DNA of 8,450 bases, taken from NCBI GenBank assembly GCA_002401215.1, contig NVSL01000002.1:43029-51478 (forward strand), in the 5' to 3' direction. Of this stretch, positions 1 through 6,590 are shown one piece after another (the stretch's first letter is position 1; every line of letters begins with the position of its first letter). The translations under genes were made by a program, and so were the position numbers. The notes beneath the pieces were generated by a model. The model was not told the DNA's origin and made no database searches. It saw only the letters and a list, made by a program, of their open reading frames with translations. Source of the stretch: Flavobacteriaceae bacterium. Lineage in GTDB: Bacteria; Bacteroidota; Bacteroidia; Flavobacteriales; Flavobacteriaceae.

Positions 1-672
1 GTTACAGACAATGTTGGCGTAGTAAATTATGAGATTTTTCAAGATGATGTAAGTATTGGTTTTTCTGGTGGGTTCTCTTCTTTTGACGTAGAAGAATTAG
101 TTGAGCTAACTATTTATAGATTTAAAGTTACTGCCATTGATGCAGCAGGAAACGCTTCGCCTTTAAGTAATGTTGAGATTGTTGAAACACCTAAAGAATC
201 TGGAGCTATACCTTATACTAATTTAAATTCTAATTTAATCTCCGTAGATTGGAAAGCAAAAGATTTAACGATAGTTGGCAATGTAGGCATTGGATCTCCT
301 CCCAACCCAAACTATAAATTAGCTGTTAATGGTAATGTGATTGCCGAAGAAGTTAGAGTCGCACTAAAAGCCAATTGGCCAGATTATGTTTTTGAAAAGG
401 AGTATGATTTATCTCCTTTAAATGAAGTGGAAGAATTTATTAACACCTACGGACATTTAGAAAATATTCCTGATGCGCTAACTGCAGAATCCGACGGAAT
501 CAGTTTAGGTGAAATGAATGGGTTACTGCTAAGAAAAATTGAAGAACTTACACTTTATACAATTCAGCAAGAGAAAAAAATAAATGTTCTTAGCAAAGAA
601 AATGAACAACTTGAGTCATTAAACAAACGTCTTCTAGAAGTTGAAAAATTAATAGAACAACTTAAAAAATAA
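1..672 (+). CDS. C-terminal part of a large surface protein: fibronectin III-like domain, Bacteroidota tail module, coiled coil (5' end outside window)
   Basis: The reading frame is open from base 1 to the TAA at 670-672, so only the last 223 codons are visible and the true start lies upstream. The GTG at 337 is internal to this frame. Residues 1-65 resemble the end of a fibronectin type III domain: a 'VTDNVGVVNYEIF' strand, then 'YRFKVTAIDAAGNASPLSN' and a closing 'VETP'. A linker leads to 'VGIGSPPNPNYKLAVNG', then an acidic region with 'DYVFEKEYDLSPLNEVEEFI', 'LENIPDA' and 'GISLGEMNGLLL'. The last 50 or so residues are a Leu/Glu/Lys-rich predicted coiled coil. This 'LAVNG ... LGEMN ... KIEELTLY' ending recurs on many repeat-rich Bacteroidota extracellular proteins, where it resembles tail-fibre-like trimerising ends. 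No T9SS sorting domain is visible at the C terminus. A role in adhesion or surface structure is inference; the domain content upstream is unknown. The tyrosinase gene follows after two bases, so co-transcription is likely. Confidence 0.88.
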   Translation, partial: VTDNVGVVNYEIFQDDVSIGFSGGFSSFDVEELVELTIYRFKVTAIDAAGNASPLSNVEIVETPKESGAIPYTNLNSNLISVDWKAKDLTIVGNVGIGSPPNPNYKLAVNGNVIAEEVRVALKANWPDYVFEKEYDLSPLNEVEEFINTYGHLENIPDALTAESDGISLGEMNGLLLRKIEELTLYTIQQEKKINVLSKENEQLESLNKRLLEVEKLIEQLKK

Positions 673-674
673 GA

Positions 675-2126
675 ATGATGAAAAAGACTATTTTCATATT
701 CTTTCTTTTAATTTTTATATTGGTTGATTCTTTCTCACAGTCAATCAGAAAAAATTTTAAAGAGCTTACTACTTCAGAGAAATCTGAATTACAAAATGCT
801 TTATATGCCTTAAGAGATCTTGACGGTGATGGAGAAGCAGATGCTACTCCAAATGATGATGATCTTATATATGACCTCGCCAATTTTCATAGTATCTATT
901 TTGATATTGATAGAACTGACGATTCAAACTTAGACATACATTTCAATCTTCCTACTCAATTAAACATCAACATATTTGTTGCTTGGCACCGTTATCAAAT
1001 GTATGAATATGAACATGCGCTACAAAATGTAAATCCAAAACTGAGTATTCCGTATTGGAATTCATCTATTGATACAATTACTGCAACTGTTCAAAACACA
1101 CTATTTGCACCAGATTTATTAGGACCTTTTGATGCGGACTGGGGTTTAAACAGAAACTTACAAACAAATGCTAGTTTATTGCCCACTCCTACTGGATTGT
1201 CAGCTATTGAAAGCATAACGGATTTTGCAAATGGTATTACTAACGACGGTGGCTATACAAATCAAATTGAGAGAGGGCTTCCTCATTCTGGGGCACACAG
1301 GTGGGTTAGAGGCTTTATGCAAAGTACAGGTTCACCTGGGGATCCTGTTTTTTACTTTCATCATTCTTGGATAGACAAACTTTGGGATGATTGGGAAACT
1401 GCAAACCCAGGAGCATCATGGTTTGCTGTATCCTCAATGATTAGATATGACGGAACTTATTCTTTTAACGGAAATACATTGCCTTCAATCAATCCAAATG
1501 ATTTAGTAAATAGTAATGACTTAGGCATTTTTTATGCCGAAAATCAATTGGCTGAAATGGATAATTATTCGGTTACGAACAATTTTAATGCTACCGAAAC
1601 TTTTTACTATCAATACACTATTGAAGCTGGTGATAATTTTATTGTCCCTAATAGTAAAGTCTGTGAAATAGAGTCTGTTAATATGGTTGTCTTAAAACCT
1701 GGTTTTACCGCAGAAAATGGCGCTACCTTTTTAGCAAAAATTGATACAGATAATGATATAAATACGGCAGCAAGAAATGCTGTTGCACAAAACAGGTACA
1801 ATCCTATTATTATAGACAATGTAAGATATGGCGTTTATGAACCTGAATATATGGAAAAAGGACCTAAACAAGAACCTGTAGAAATAAAAACTCAGATGTT
1901 CCCAAACCCTTTTAAAAACAGACTTACTTTAACTTTTAATGAAGAAGTAGAAAACTTTAAAGTAGAAATTTATGATGTAACAGGTAAACAAGTTTTTAGT
2001 AAAAGCTATTCTAAAACAGCCAAAGTACTGCTAAATGATTTAGAATTTTTAAGTGTTGGCAACTATATCTTAAAAGTATTTTCTGACGAAAGCATTATCT
2101 TGCAATCAAAAATTCTTAAAATCTAA
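675..2126 (+). CDS. Secreted tyrosinase-family copper oxidase with T9SS type A sorting domain
   Basis: Type-3 dicopper enzyme that would oxidise phenols or catechols to quinones with O2 outside the cell. Residues 1-22 form a signal peptide (MMKK, hydrophobic core, likely cleavage after SFSQ). CuA ligands are His72 (NFH), His105 (AWHR) and His114 (YEHAL), with the usual eight residues between the last two, followed by IPYWNS. CuB ligands are His204 and His208 (PHSGAHRW) and one of His229/His230 in DPVFYFHHSWIDKLW. Glu199 fits the conserved 'waterkeeper' Glu, but the position after His204 is Ser205 where tyrosinases commonly have Asn. Residues about 317-356 contain 'LKPGFTAENGATFLAKI', a beta module frequent in secreted Bacteroidota proteins. 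Residues 408-483 are a T9SS type A tail (MFPNPFKNRLTL, VEIYDVTGKQVF, VGNYILKV). The start is one of two adjacent ATGs (675 or 678). No separate caddie (copper chaperone) gene is visible. Family assignment is firm; the substrate is unknown. Confidence 0.95.
   Translation: MMKKTIFIFFLLIFILVDSFSQSIRKNFKELTTSEKSELQNALYALRDLDGDGEADATPNDDDLIYDLANFHSIYFDIDRTDDSNLDIHFNLPTQLNINIFVAWHRYQMYEYEHALQNVNPKLSIPYWNSSIDTITATVQNTLFAPDLLGPFDADWGLNRNLQTNASLLPTPTGLSAIESITDFANGITNDGGYTNQIERGLPHSGAHRWVRGFMQSTGSPGDPVFYFHHSWIDKLWDDWETANPGASWFAVSSMIRYDGTYSFNGNTLPSINPNDLVNSNDLGIFYAENQLAEMDNYSVTNNFNATETFYYQYTIEAGDNFIVPNSKVCEIESVNMVVLKPGFTAENGATFLAKIDTDNDINTAARNAVAQNRYNPIIIDNVRYGVYEPEYMEKGPKQEPVEIKTQMFPNPFKNRLTLTFNEEVENFKVEIYDVTGKQVFSKSYSKTAKVLLNDLEFLSVGNYILKVFSDESIILQSKILKI
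2123..2126. other. Convergent stop-codon overlap between the two transcription units
   Basis: The tyrosinase TAA (2124-2126) and the TAG of the opposing ligase gene (complement of 2123-2125) share two bases, so there is no intergenic space. A perfect 8-base palindrome GATTAATC (2140-2147) precedes a T-rich run (about 2150-2163), but it has no loop and no GC-rich stem. I see no convincing intrinsic terminator for either direction. Termination may occur inside the opposite gene or by a factor-dependent route. Confidence 0.85.
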
Positions 2127-3421
2127 TTCTTATAATAACGATTAATCACTTTTTTTCTTTTACCAGATTTTAATAAGGGGATTGATTCTACCATTTCAAT
2201 TTCAATAGTTGCATCGTCACCCAAATAATTTTTATACTCTTTAATCAACGCTTCTTGATCTACAAAATCTGGAGTCGCACTAATTTTAAAGACATACTTT
2301 TTCTTTTCTTCTTGTATAAGCTGATATTCTTTAATCCCTTTAATCAAACATATTTTATGTACAATATGCGAGGTAATTAAATCTCCCTTGGTATCATAAA
2401 TCATATCCATTTTACGTCCTTCTACTTTCGACAATACCGGGGCTTTATTTTCTCCATCTAAAATCATCACACCCAAATCTCCTGTATCATAACGAATCAT
2501 TGGCACCGCATAATTAAACAAATCGGTTATTACAATCCTACCCAATTCGCCATTTGATACAGGCTCATCATCATCAATATTTAAAATTTCGATATAATAG
2601 CTTCCCCAGTTAATATCATAATTTAAACTCCCAACACTTTGTTGTGCTAAAATTCCAGTTTCAGAAGCAGAGTATCTCGAAACTACATCACAACAAAAAT
2701 ACTTTTTCATCGATGTTCTTGCATAATCACTCAATCCTTCAGAAATTGCAATAATCGAACTCACATTACAAAAAACAGGTGCTGAATTTATCTTATCTAA
2801 ATAATGACAAATAGCGTCGTACGAAGATGCATACGCCAAAAAACCTTTATTAGAATTATCTTCTGTTATCTTTTTTAATAAACCTTCAATGTCTTGATCT
2901 GTTAATTGCGATACATCATGACATACAATATTTTGTATCCAATAAGAGAGTCTGCTTTTTTTGTGTTGTTCGTCCCAAAGACGAATATAAAAAAGTTTTT
3001 TACCCAATTTAAATCCCGATCTTTCAGCAAAATAAATGGTGTCTACTGAGTTTCGAATCCTCTTATTATTGTTTAAATATGTTGTGAAAGGTGTACCTGT
3101 TGACCCACTTGTAGCAACCTTGTATTTTTTTTTATCTTTAAATAGGGTTGATTCAAAATCAACAAAATTATCTCTGATAGTATTTTTATTCACTACCGGA
3201 AAACTGCCTAATTTTGGCTGTAAGTCTAAGTTTTTATAATATAACGTAGTGTCTATTGCATGCTGTAAAATAGCATTAAGATATGATTCTCTTTTGATTT
3301 TTGATGTTTCACTATCATAATTTTCGTTGATACTTTTTACATCTTTATAACTTTTTCTAAAGCTTCCCCCTCGCAAAAAATCTAAAAACCAAAATGCCAA
3401 ATATCTTAAATACTCAATCAT
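2123..3421 (-). CDS. CapK/PaaK-like adenylate-forming enzyme of the surface-glycan locus
   Basis: A 432-residue member of the ANL-type adenylating enzymes, in the phenylacetate-CoA ligase (PaaK)/CapK branch found in capsule and exopolysaccharide loci. Such enzymes activate a carboxylic acid with ATP as an acyl-adenylate before transfer to CoA or another acceptor. Visible motifs in order: the phosphate-binding loop TSGSTGTP (104-111), SEG (227-229), the adenine-side SRYSASE (248-254), the IRYDTGDLG ribose-contacting motif (309-317), VEGRK (333-337), and a C-terminal LLKSGKRKKVINR segment (416-428) carrying the likely catalytic lysine. The length is normal for the branch. ATG at 3419-3421. It is the last gene of the run, nine bases after the acetyltransferase stop, and its 3' end overlaps the tyrosinase stop. 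No acyl-carrier protein or obvious acyl-acceptor transferase lies beside it, so the acid and the acceptor are unknown. A role in decorating the glycan is inferred from context only. Confidence 0.87.
   Translation of the reverse strand: MIEYLRYLAFWFLDFLRGGSFRKSYKDVKSINENYDSETSKIKRESYLNAILQHAIDTTLYYKNLDLQPKLGSFPVVNKNTIRDNFVDFESTLFKDKKKYKVATSGSTGTPFTTYLNNNKRIRNSVDTIYFAERSGFKLGKKLFYIRLWDEQHKKSRLSYWIQNIVCHDVSQLTDQDIEGLLKKITEDNSNKGFLAYASSYDAICHYLDKINSAPVFCNVSSIIAISEGLSDYARTSMKKYFCCDVVSRYSASETGILAQQSVGSLNYDINWGSYYIEILNIDDDEPVSNGELGRIVITDLFNYAVPMIRYDTGDLGVMILDGENKAPVLSKVEGRKMDMIYDTKGDLITSHIVHKICLIKGIKEYQLIQEEKKKYVFKISATPDFVDQEALIKEYKNYLGDDATIEIEMVESIPLLKSGKRKKVINRYYKN
3125..3133 (-). repeat. A9 homopolymer tract inside the CapK-like gene
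   Basis: Nine consecutive T on the + strand, read as A9 on the coding strand, encode Lys97-Lys99 of the ligase just before the ATP-binding loop. It is the longest homopolymer I noticed in the window. Slippage here would truncate the protein early. The neighbours have 7-8 base A/T runs, so this may be only a consequence of AT-rich lysine codons. Confidence 0.9.
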
Positions 3422-3430
3422 AATGTATAA

Positions 3431-4123
3431 TTAATTTATAGGGATGGTTAATTGATGTCCTTCAGAAAAATGCTCTTCATCCTTTTTTCGCTTTCTTATA
3501 TTCTCAGCAGGTACTCCAAAAACAACAGATAAACTCGGAATATTTTTTAAAACTAATGACCCCGCTCCAACAAATGTGTGTGCTCCTATTTTAATATTTT
3601 CAATCACACTTGTGCAAAATGATATTTTTGAAAAAGTTCCTAATTTTAAATTCCCTCCAGTAATAACTCCAAAAGACAAACTAGAATAATCTTCCATTAT
3701 TCCCTCGTGTCCCAAAGACGATTGCATTTTTAACAAACAGAAATCACCAATAACCGAATCGCTATTTACAACAACACCAGCCATCAAAATACTACCTCTA
3801 CCAATGATTACATTTTTACCGATAATTGCTGTAGGATGAATGCTGGTAATAAAATTAAAATCACCACAAATAGCTAGTACCTTATCATAAACTTCTTTGC
3901 GCATCCAATTATTATCAATGGCTAAAACACCACCATAAATATTATTTTCTTTTATAATTCCCGGAATATCCGCTTTTGTTCCAACTACGTTATGGTCTAA
4001 ATATTCCTTGCCTACATTGAAACAATCAATGATACCAAAAATTTCAAACTCCCCCTCATCATCAATGATGTCTATAACAACTTTGGTGAAATTAGAATCG
4101 CCGATAACCAATATTTTTTTCAT
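3431..4123 (-). CDS. PglD/NeuD-type left-handed beta-helix acetyltransferase, second tandem copy with diverged N-terminal site
   Basis: The ATG at 4121-4123 gives 230 residues and begins MKKILVIG, matching the MKKKIVVIG start of the upstream paralog. A TTG two codons further upstream (4127-4129) is possible but less likely. The N-terminal third is the Rossmann-like sugar-nucleotide-binding domain of the family. From about residue 95 hexapeptide repeats form the left-handed beta helix (IHPTAIIGKNVIIGRGSIL onwards). His139-Glu140 (LGHEG) match the catalytic His-Glu pair of PglD, and the CoA-side end GVPAENI (204-210) is present. The N-terminal motif that reads GASGHA in the upstream copy is GDSNFT here (8-13), and AIGDN is AIDNN (68-72). 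The predicted activity is acetyl-CoA-dependent acylation of an amino sugar, but these changes suggest a different or altered acceptor. It lies 15 bases after the paralog's stop in the same run. Confidence 0.88.
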   Translation of the reverse strand: MKKILVIGDSNFTKVVIDIIDDEGEFEIFGIIDCFNVGKEYLDHNVVGTKADIPGIIKENNIYGGVLAIDNNWMRKEVYDKVLAICGDFNFITSIHPTAIIGKNVIIGRGSILMAGVVVNSDSVIGDFCLLKMQSSLGHEGIMEDYSSLSFGVITGGNLKLGTFSKISFCTSVIENIKIGAHTFVGAGSLVLKNIPSLSVVFGVPAENIRKRKKDEEHFSEGHQLTIPIN

Positions 4124-4138
4124 AGTCAATTTGTATCG

Positions 4139-4837
4139 CTATTCTTTAACTTTTCTTTTTGCTTTATTTCCTGCTAGATACCCCTCTCCTATTTCTCTTG
4201 TTCTAACTTCTTTTGCAGGCACACCAAAAGCAATTTTAAAATCTCCCACATTTCTAATAACCAAAGCCCCTGCACCAATAACAGCGTGCTTACCGATAGT
4301 AATATTCTCAATCACTTTTGCTCCTAATGAAATTGCTGTACACTCACCAATACTAACATTACCCCCAACATTTGTACCCGGACCAAGACTAGAAAATTCA
4401 CGCATTCTACATTCATGATCTAAAGTTGACTTGGTATTTAAAATACAAAAATCATCAATTTTAGATTGGGTATTCACAATTACCCCTGGCATAATTACAA
4501 CACCTTTTCCTATTTTAACTTTCGCGCCAATAACCGCGTGTGGATGAATTGCATTGATATATCTAAAATTTGGCTGGATTTTTTTAATCTTAAAAAACAA
4601 TTCTTTTCTAATATAATTATCACCAATTGCTAGAATACCTCCAAATAAATCTTCCTCTTCAATTAGCTGTGGCAGTATCTTTTCTGTTCCTAAAATAGCA
4701 TACCCAAAAGTCTTTCCTCCTTTTTCTTTATAAGAATCTATAAGACCTAAAACCTCATACTTATCTTCTCTCTCAATAATATCAATAATCACTTTGGCAT
4801 GACCAGAAGCACCAATAACAACAATTTTTTTCTTCAT
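4139..4837 (-). CDS. PglD/NeuD-type sugar O- or N-acetyltransferase, first tandem copy
   Basis: A 232-residue acetyltransferase of the sialic-acid O-acetyltransferase NeuD / UDP-4-amino-sugar N-acetyltransferase PglD family; both use acetyl-CoA on amino-sugar substrates in the cytoplasm. The N-terminal domain keeps the diagnostic GASGHAKVIIDII (9-21) and AIGDNYIR (70-77). Hexapeptide repeats run from about residue 97 to 200 (IHPHAVIGAKVKIGKGVVIM, VSIGECTAIS, ITIGKHAVIGAGALV). His141-Glu142 (LDHEC) match the PglD catalytic pair, and GVPAKEV (205-211) closes the CoA-binding end. The C terminus is a basic tail (AKRKVKE). ATG at 4835-4837, two bases after the phosphoglycosyl transferase stop, which implies coupled expression. 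Next to a PglC-like gene, the simplest reading is acetylation of the 4-amino group of a UDP-linked deoxyamino sugar. However, no PglE-like aminotransferase or PglF-like dehydratase is in the window. NeuD-like O-acetylation cannot be excluded. Confidence 0.92.
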   Translation of the reverse strand: MKKKIVVIGASGHAKVIIDIIEREDKYEVLGLIDSYKEKGGKTFGYAILGTEKILPQLIEEEDLFGGILAIGDNYIRKELFFKIKKIQPNFRYINAIHPHAVIGAKVKIGKGVVIMPGVIVNTQSKIDDFCILNTKSTLDHECRMREFSSLGPGTNVGGNVSIGECTAISLGAKVIENITIGKHAVIGAGALVIRNVGDFKIAFGVPAKEVRTREIGEGYLAGNKAKRKVKE

Positions 4838-4839
4838 AG

Positions 4840-5454
4840 TTAGTTCACATTTGATCCTTTAAAAGCTTCCATATTCAAATTATCCTGACTATTAACTCCT
4901 TCGCTAATAATCACTTTTTTAATTGTTAATAGTATGATTTTTACATCATTTACAAATGAAAGATGATCTACATACCACACATCAAGCTCAAATTTCTTTT
5001 CCCAAGAAATAGCATTTCTACCATTTACTTGCGCCCACCCTGTAACACCCGGTTTTACTTCGTGTCTTCTTTTTTGAGTTTTAGAATACAATGGCAAATA
5101 CTCTATCAACAAAGGCCTGGGGCCAATTAAACTCATATCGCCAATTAAGACATTAAATAATTGTGGAATCTCATCCAACGAAACTTTTCTTAAAAAGGTT
5201 CCTACTTTGGTCACTCTTTTTTCAAAACTCAACAATTCTCCATTTGCATCTTTTTTATCATTCATGGTCTTAAATTTTATAATCTTAAAGATTTTTCCAT
5301 TCTTACCAGGTCTCGATTGAAAGAAAAATGGTTTGCCATTATTTGCAAATAGAAGTAAAATTAATACCACAAAAAAAAGTGGTGATGAAAGGAGTAATCC
5401 AAAAAAAGCCGCTAGAATGTCTAACCCTCTTTTTCCAAAATTTTTATACATCAT
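4840..5454 (-). CDS. PglC-like monotopic phosphoglycosyl transferase (bacterial sugar transferase)
   Basis: This enzyme would transfer a sugar 1-phosphate from a nucleotide sugar to undecaprenyl phosphate, the first membrane-committed step of glycan assembly, at the inner face of the cytoplasmic membrane. At 204 residues it is the minimal PglC-type form, without the N-terminal multi-span part of WbaP/WcaJ-type enzymes. Visible: KRGLDILAA at the N terminus, one hydrophobic re-entrant helix (about 13-36) with the Ser-Pro break at 24-25, FKTMND (61-66), the catalytic Asp94-Glu95 in SLDEIPQL, LIGPRP (109-114) and KPGVTGWAQVNGRN (134-147). The gene starts with two consecutive ATGs (5452-5454 and 5449-5451). 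Starting at the second puts the dyad and the Ser-Pro at the same numbers as Campylobacter PglC. It overlaps the end of the glycosyltransferase gene by 11 bases (8 with the second ATG). The acetyltransferase beside it hints at a diacetamido-type first sugar; this is inference. Confidence 0.95.
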   Translation of the reverse strand: MMYKNFGKRGLDILAAFFGLLLSSPLFFVVLILLLFANNGKPFFFQSRPGKNGKIFKIIKFKTMNDKKDANGELLSFEKRVTKVGTFLRKVSLDEIPQLFNVLIGDMSLIGPRPLLIEYLPLYSKTQKRRHEVKPGVTGWAQVNGRNAISWEKKFELDVWYVDHLSFVNDVKIILLTIKKVIISEGVNSQDNLNMEAFKGSNVN

Positions 5455-6583
5455 TTACTATTTTCTTATAAGCCTGTAAAGCTTTATCCCACAACTGTTT
5501 TTGCTCATATTTATCAATAACATATTGCCTAGACACACTAGACATTTGCTTTATTAATTGGGGATTTAACACGAATTCTTCCATAGCATTTTTTAATTCT
5601 TTGGTAGATTTTGAGGGAATCAATCTACCGTTATATCCGTTTTCAATAATTTCATTACACCCTGTTATATTTGATGAAATTGCGGGCACATTCATAGCCG
5701 CAGCTTCCATTAACGAAAGTCCAAAACCTTCTCTATAACTTGGAAATGTAAATATATCCATAATTTTTAAAAAAGGGCGAATATCTTTTTGCCATCCTCC
5801 AAAAATTATATGTTCATGGGTTTCTATTAAATTTTTAGTAGCATCCGTTACAGGATCCGATTTTTCATAATCGCCTACTAAAAGCAAGCGTATATTCGGA
5901 TATTTTTTATTTACCTCAACAAAAGCTGCAATCAATTCATTCACTCCTTTGTCTTTAACCAAACGCCCCACAAATCCAAAAACAAGATGCGAATCATCAA
6001 ATTTATATTGGGTTTTTAAATAGTCTGCGTCAATTGCATCCGGAGAAAAAAGATTAGTGTCGATTCCGTTTACACTTCCGTTCCAAATAACTTTCACATC
6101 ACCTTTATAAATATTTTCTTCTTTCAATAAATTCTTCACTCCAAAACTAACGGTCATCACATCCGTCGCAAATCTGCAAGAAATTCGCTCCATGGTTTTA
6201 AGCAATACTTTTTTTAATCCTGATGCACCTTGATACCGCAATCCGTGAATGCAATAAATTCTGTGCGGCACACCTGCAATCCAACCAGCAATCATACTCA
6301 AATTTCCTGCTTTTGGAGTGTTGCCATGAATCACTTCAGGTTGTAGTTTTTTAAAAAGTTGCACTAATTTAAAAAGACTTTTTACATCATTAATCAAAGA
6401 AATTTCACGAAACATTTTAATGGAATGCCCTTGAATTTCTTCTCTTTCACAAAACCGAGATAGCTGCTCATTTGGGCTAGAAACCGCCTCAATATCAAAA
6501 GCAGTTTTTAAGATTCCCACCTGCCCCCTGAAAAAAAACAAGGACATCGGTACAGTAGTTATTATTAAGAATTTCTTTTTCAT
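5444..6583 (-). CDS. GT4-family glycosyltransferase
   Basis: A retaining GT-B glycosyltransferase of family GT4, 379 residues, a normal length. The N-terminal acceptor domain has FFFRGQVGILKTAF (16-29) in the first loop and IHGNTPKAG (85-93). The C-terminal nucleotide-sugar domain has FGFVGRLVKDKGVNELI (202-218), with Arg207 and Lys212 at the usual phosphate-binding positions. The E-x7-E motif is Glu285/Glu293 in YREGFGLSLMEAAAMNVP. ATG at 6581-6583, seven bases after the formyltransferase stop. The family resemblance is to PglA/capsular GT4 enzymes that add a second sugar to an undecaprenyl-diphosphate-linked monosaccharide, and the adjacent PglC-like gene fits that order. Donor and linkage cannot be read from the sequence. 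It has no signal peptide, so it should act on the cytoplasmic side, peripherally at the membrane. Confidence 0.94.
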   Translation of the reverse strand: MKKKFLIITTVPMSLFFFRGQVGILKTAFDIEAVSSPNEQLSRFCEREEIQGHSIKMFREISLINDVKSLFKLVQLFKKLQPEVIHGNTPKAGNLSMIAGWIAGVPHRIYCIHGLRYQGASGLKKVLLKTMERISCRFATDVMTVSFGVKNLLKEENIYKGDVKVIWNGSVNGIDTNLFSPDAIDADYLKTQYKFDDSHLVFGFVGRLVKDKGVNELIAAFVEVNKKYPNIRLLLVGDYEKSDPVTDATKNLIETHEHIIFGGWQKDIRPFLKIMDIFTFPSYREGFGLSLMEAAAMNVPAISSNITGCNEIIENGYNGRLIPSKSTKELKNAMEEFVLNPQLIKQMSSVSRQYVIDKYEQKQLWDKALQAYKKIVNDV

Positions 6584-6590
6584 TCAATTT

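Noticed and set aside
337..672. Separate 111-residue gene starting at GTG 337
   Set aside because: The same frame is open to base 1 with a fibronectin III-like domain and the first half of the tail module, so the GTG is an internal codon of a longer gene.
662..883. 73-codon - strand open frame overlapping the tyrosinase start
   Set aside because: It is antisense to the signal peptide and N terminus of the tyrosinase, low in complexity, with no recognisable motif.
1610..1819. 69-codon - strand open frame with hydrophobic start
   Set aside because: Antisense shadow inside the tyrosinase gene. The hydrophobic stretch mirrors the coding of the opposite strand.
2140..2163. GATTAATC palindrome plus T-rich run as an intrinsic terminator for the tyrosinase
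   Set aside because: The palindrome is AT-rich, eight bases and without a loop, and the T run codes for lysines of the opposing ligase. It is too weak to call.
3036..3239. 67-codon + strand open frame
   Set aside because: Antisense shadow inside the well-supported CapK-like gene.
4127..4129. TTG start for the second acetyltransferase
   Set aside because: An ATG two codons later gives a start that aligns with the paralog and with the family's usual M-K-K beginning.
4008..4418. 136-codon + strand open frame
   Set aside because: It lies antisense across the ends of both acetyltransferase genes, spans their junction, and has no family-like motif. The opposing frames have full catalytic motifs.
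5366..5384. Hairpin CCAC-A8-GTGG as a terminator or regulatory stem
   Set aside because: The stem is only four base pairs and lies within the membrane-helix codons of the phosphoglycosyl transferase. It is explained by the Phe-Phe-Val coding.
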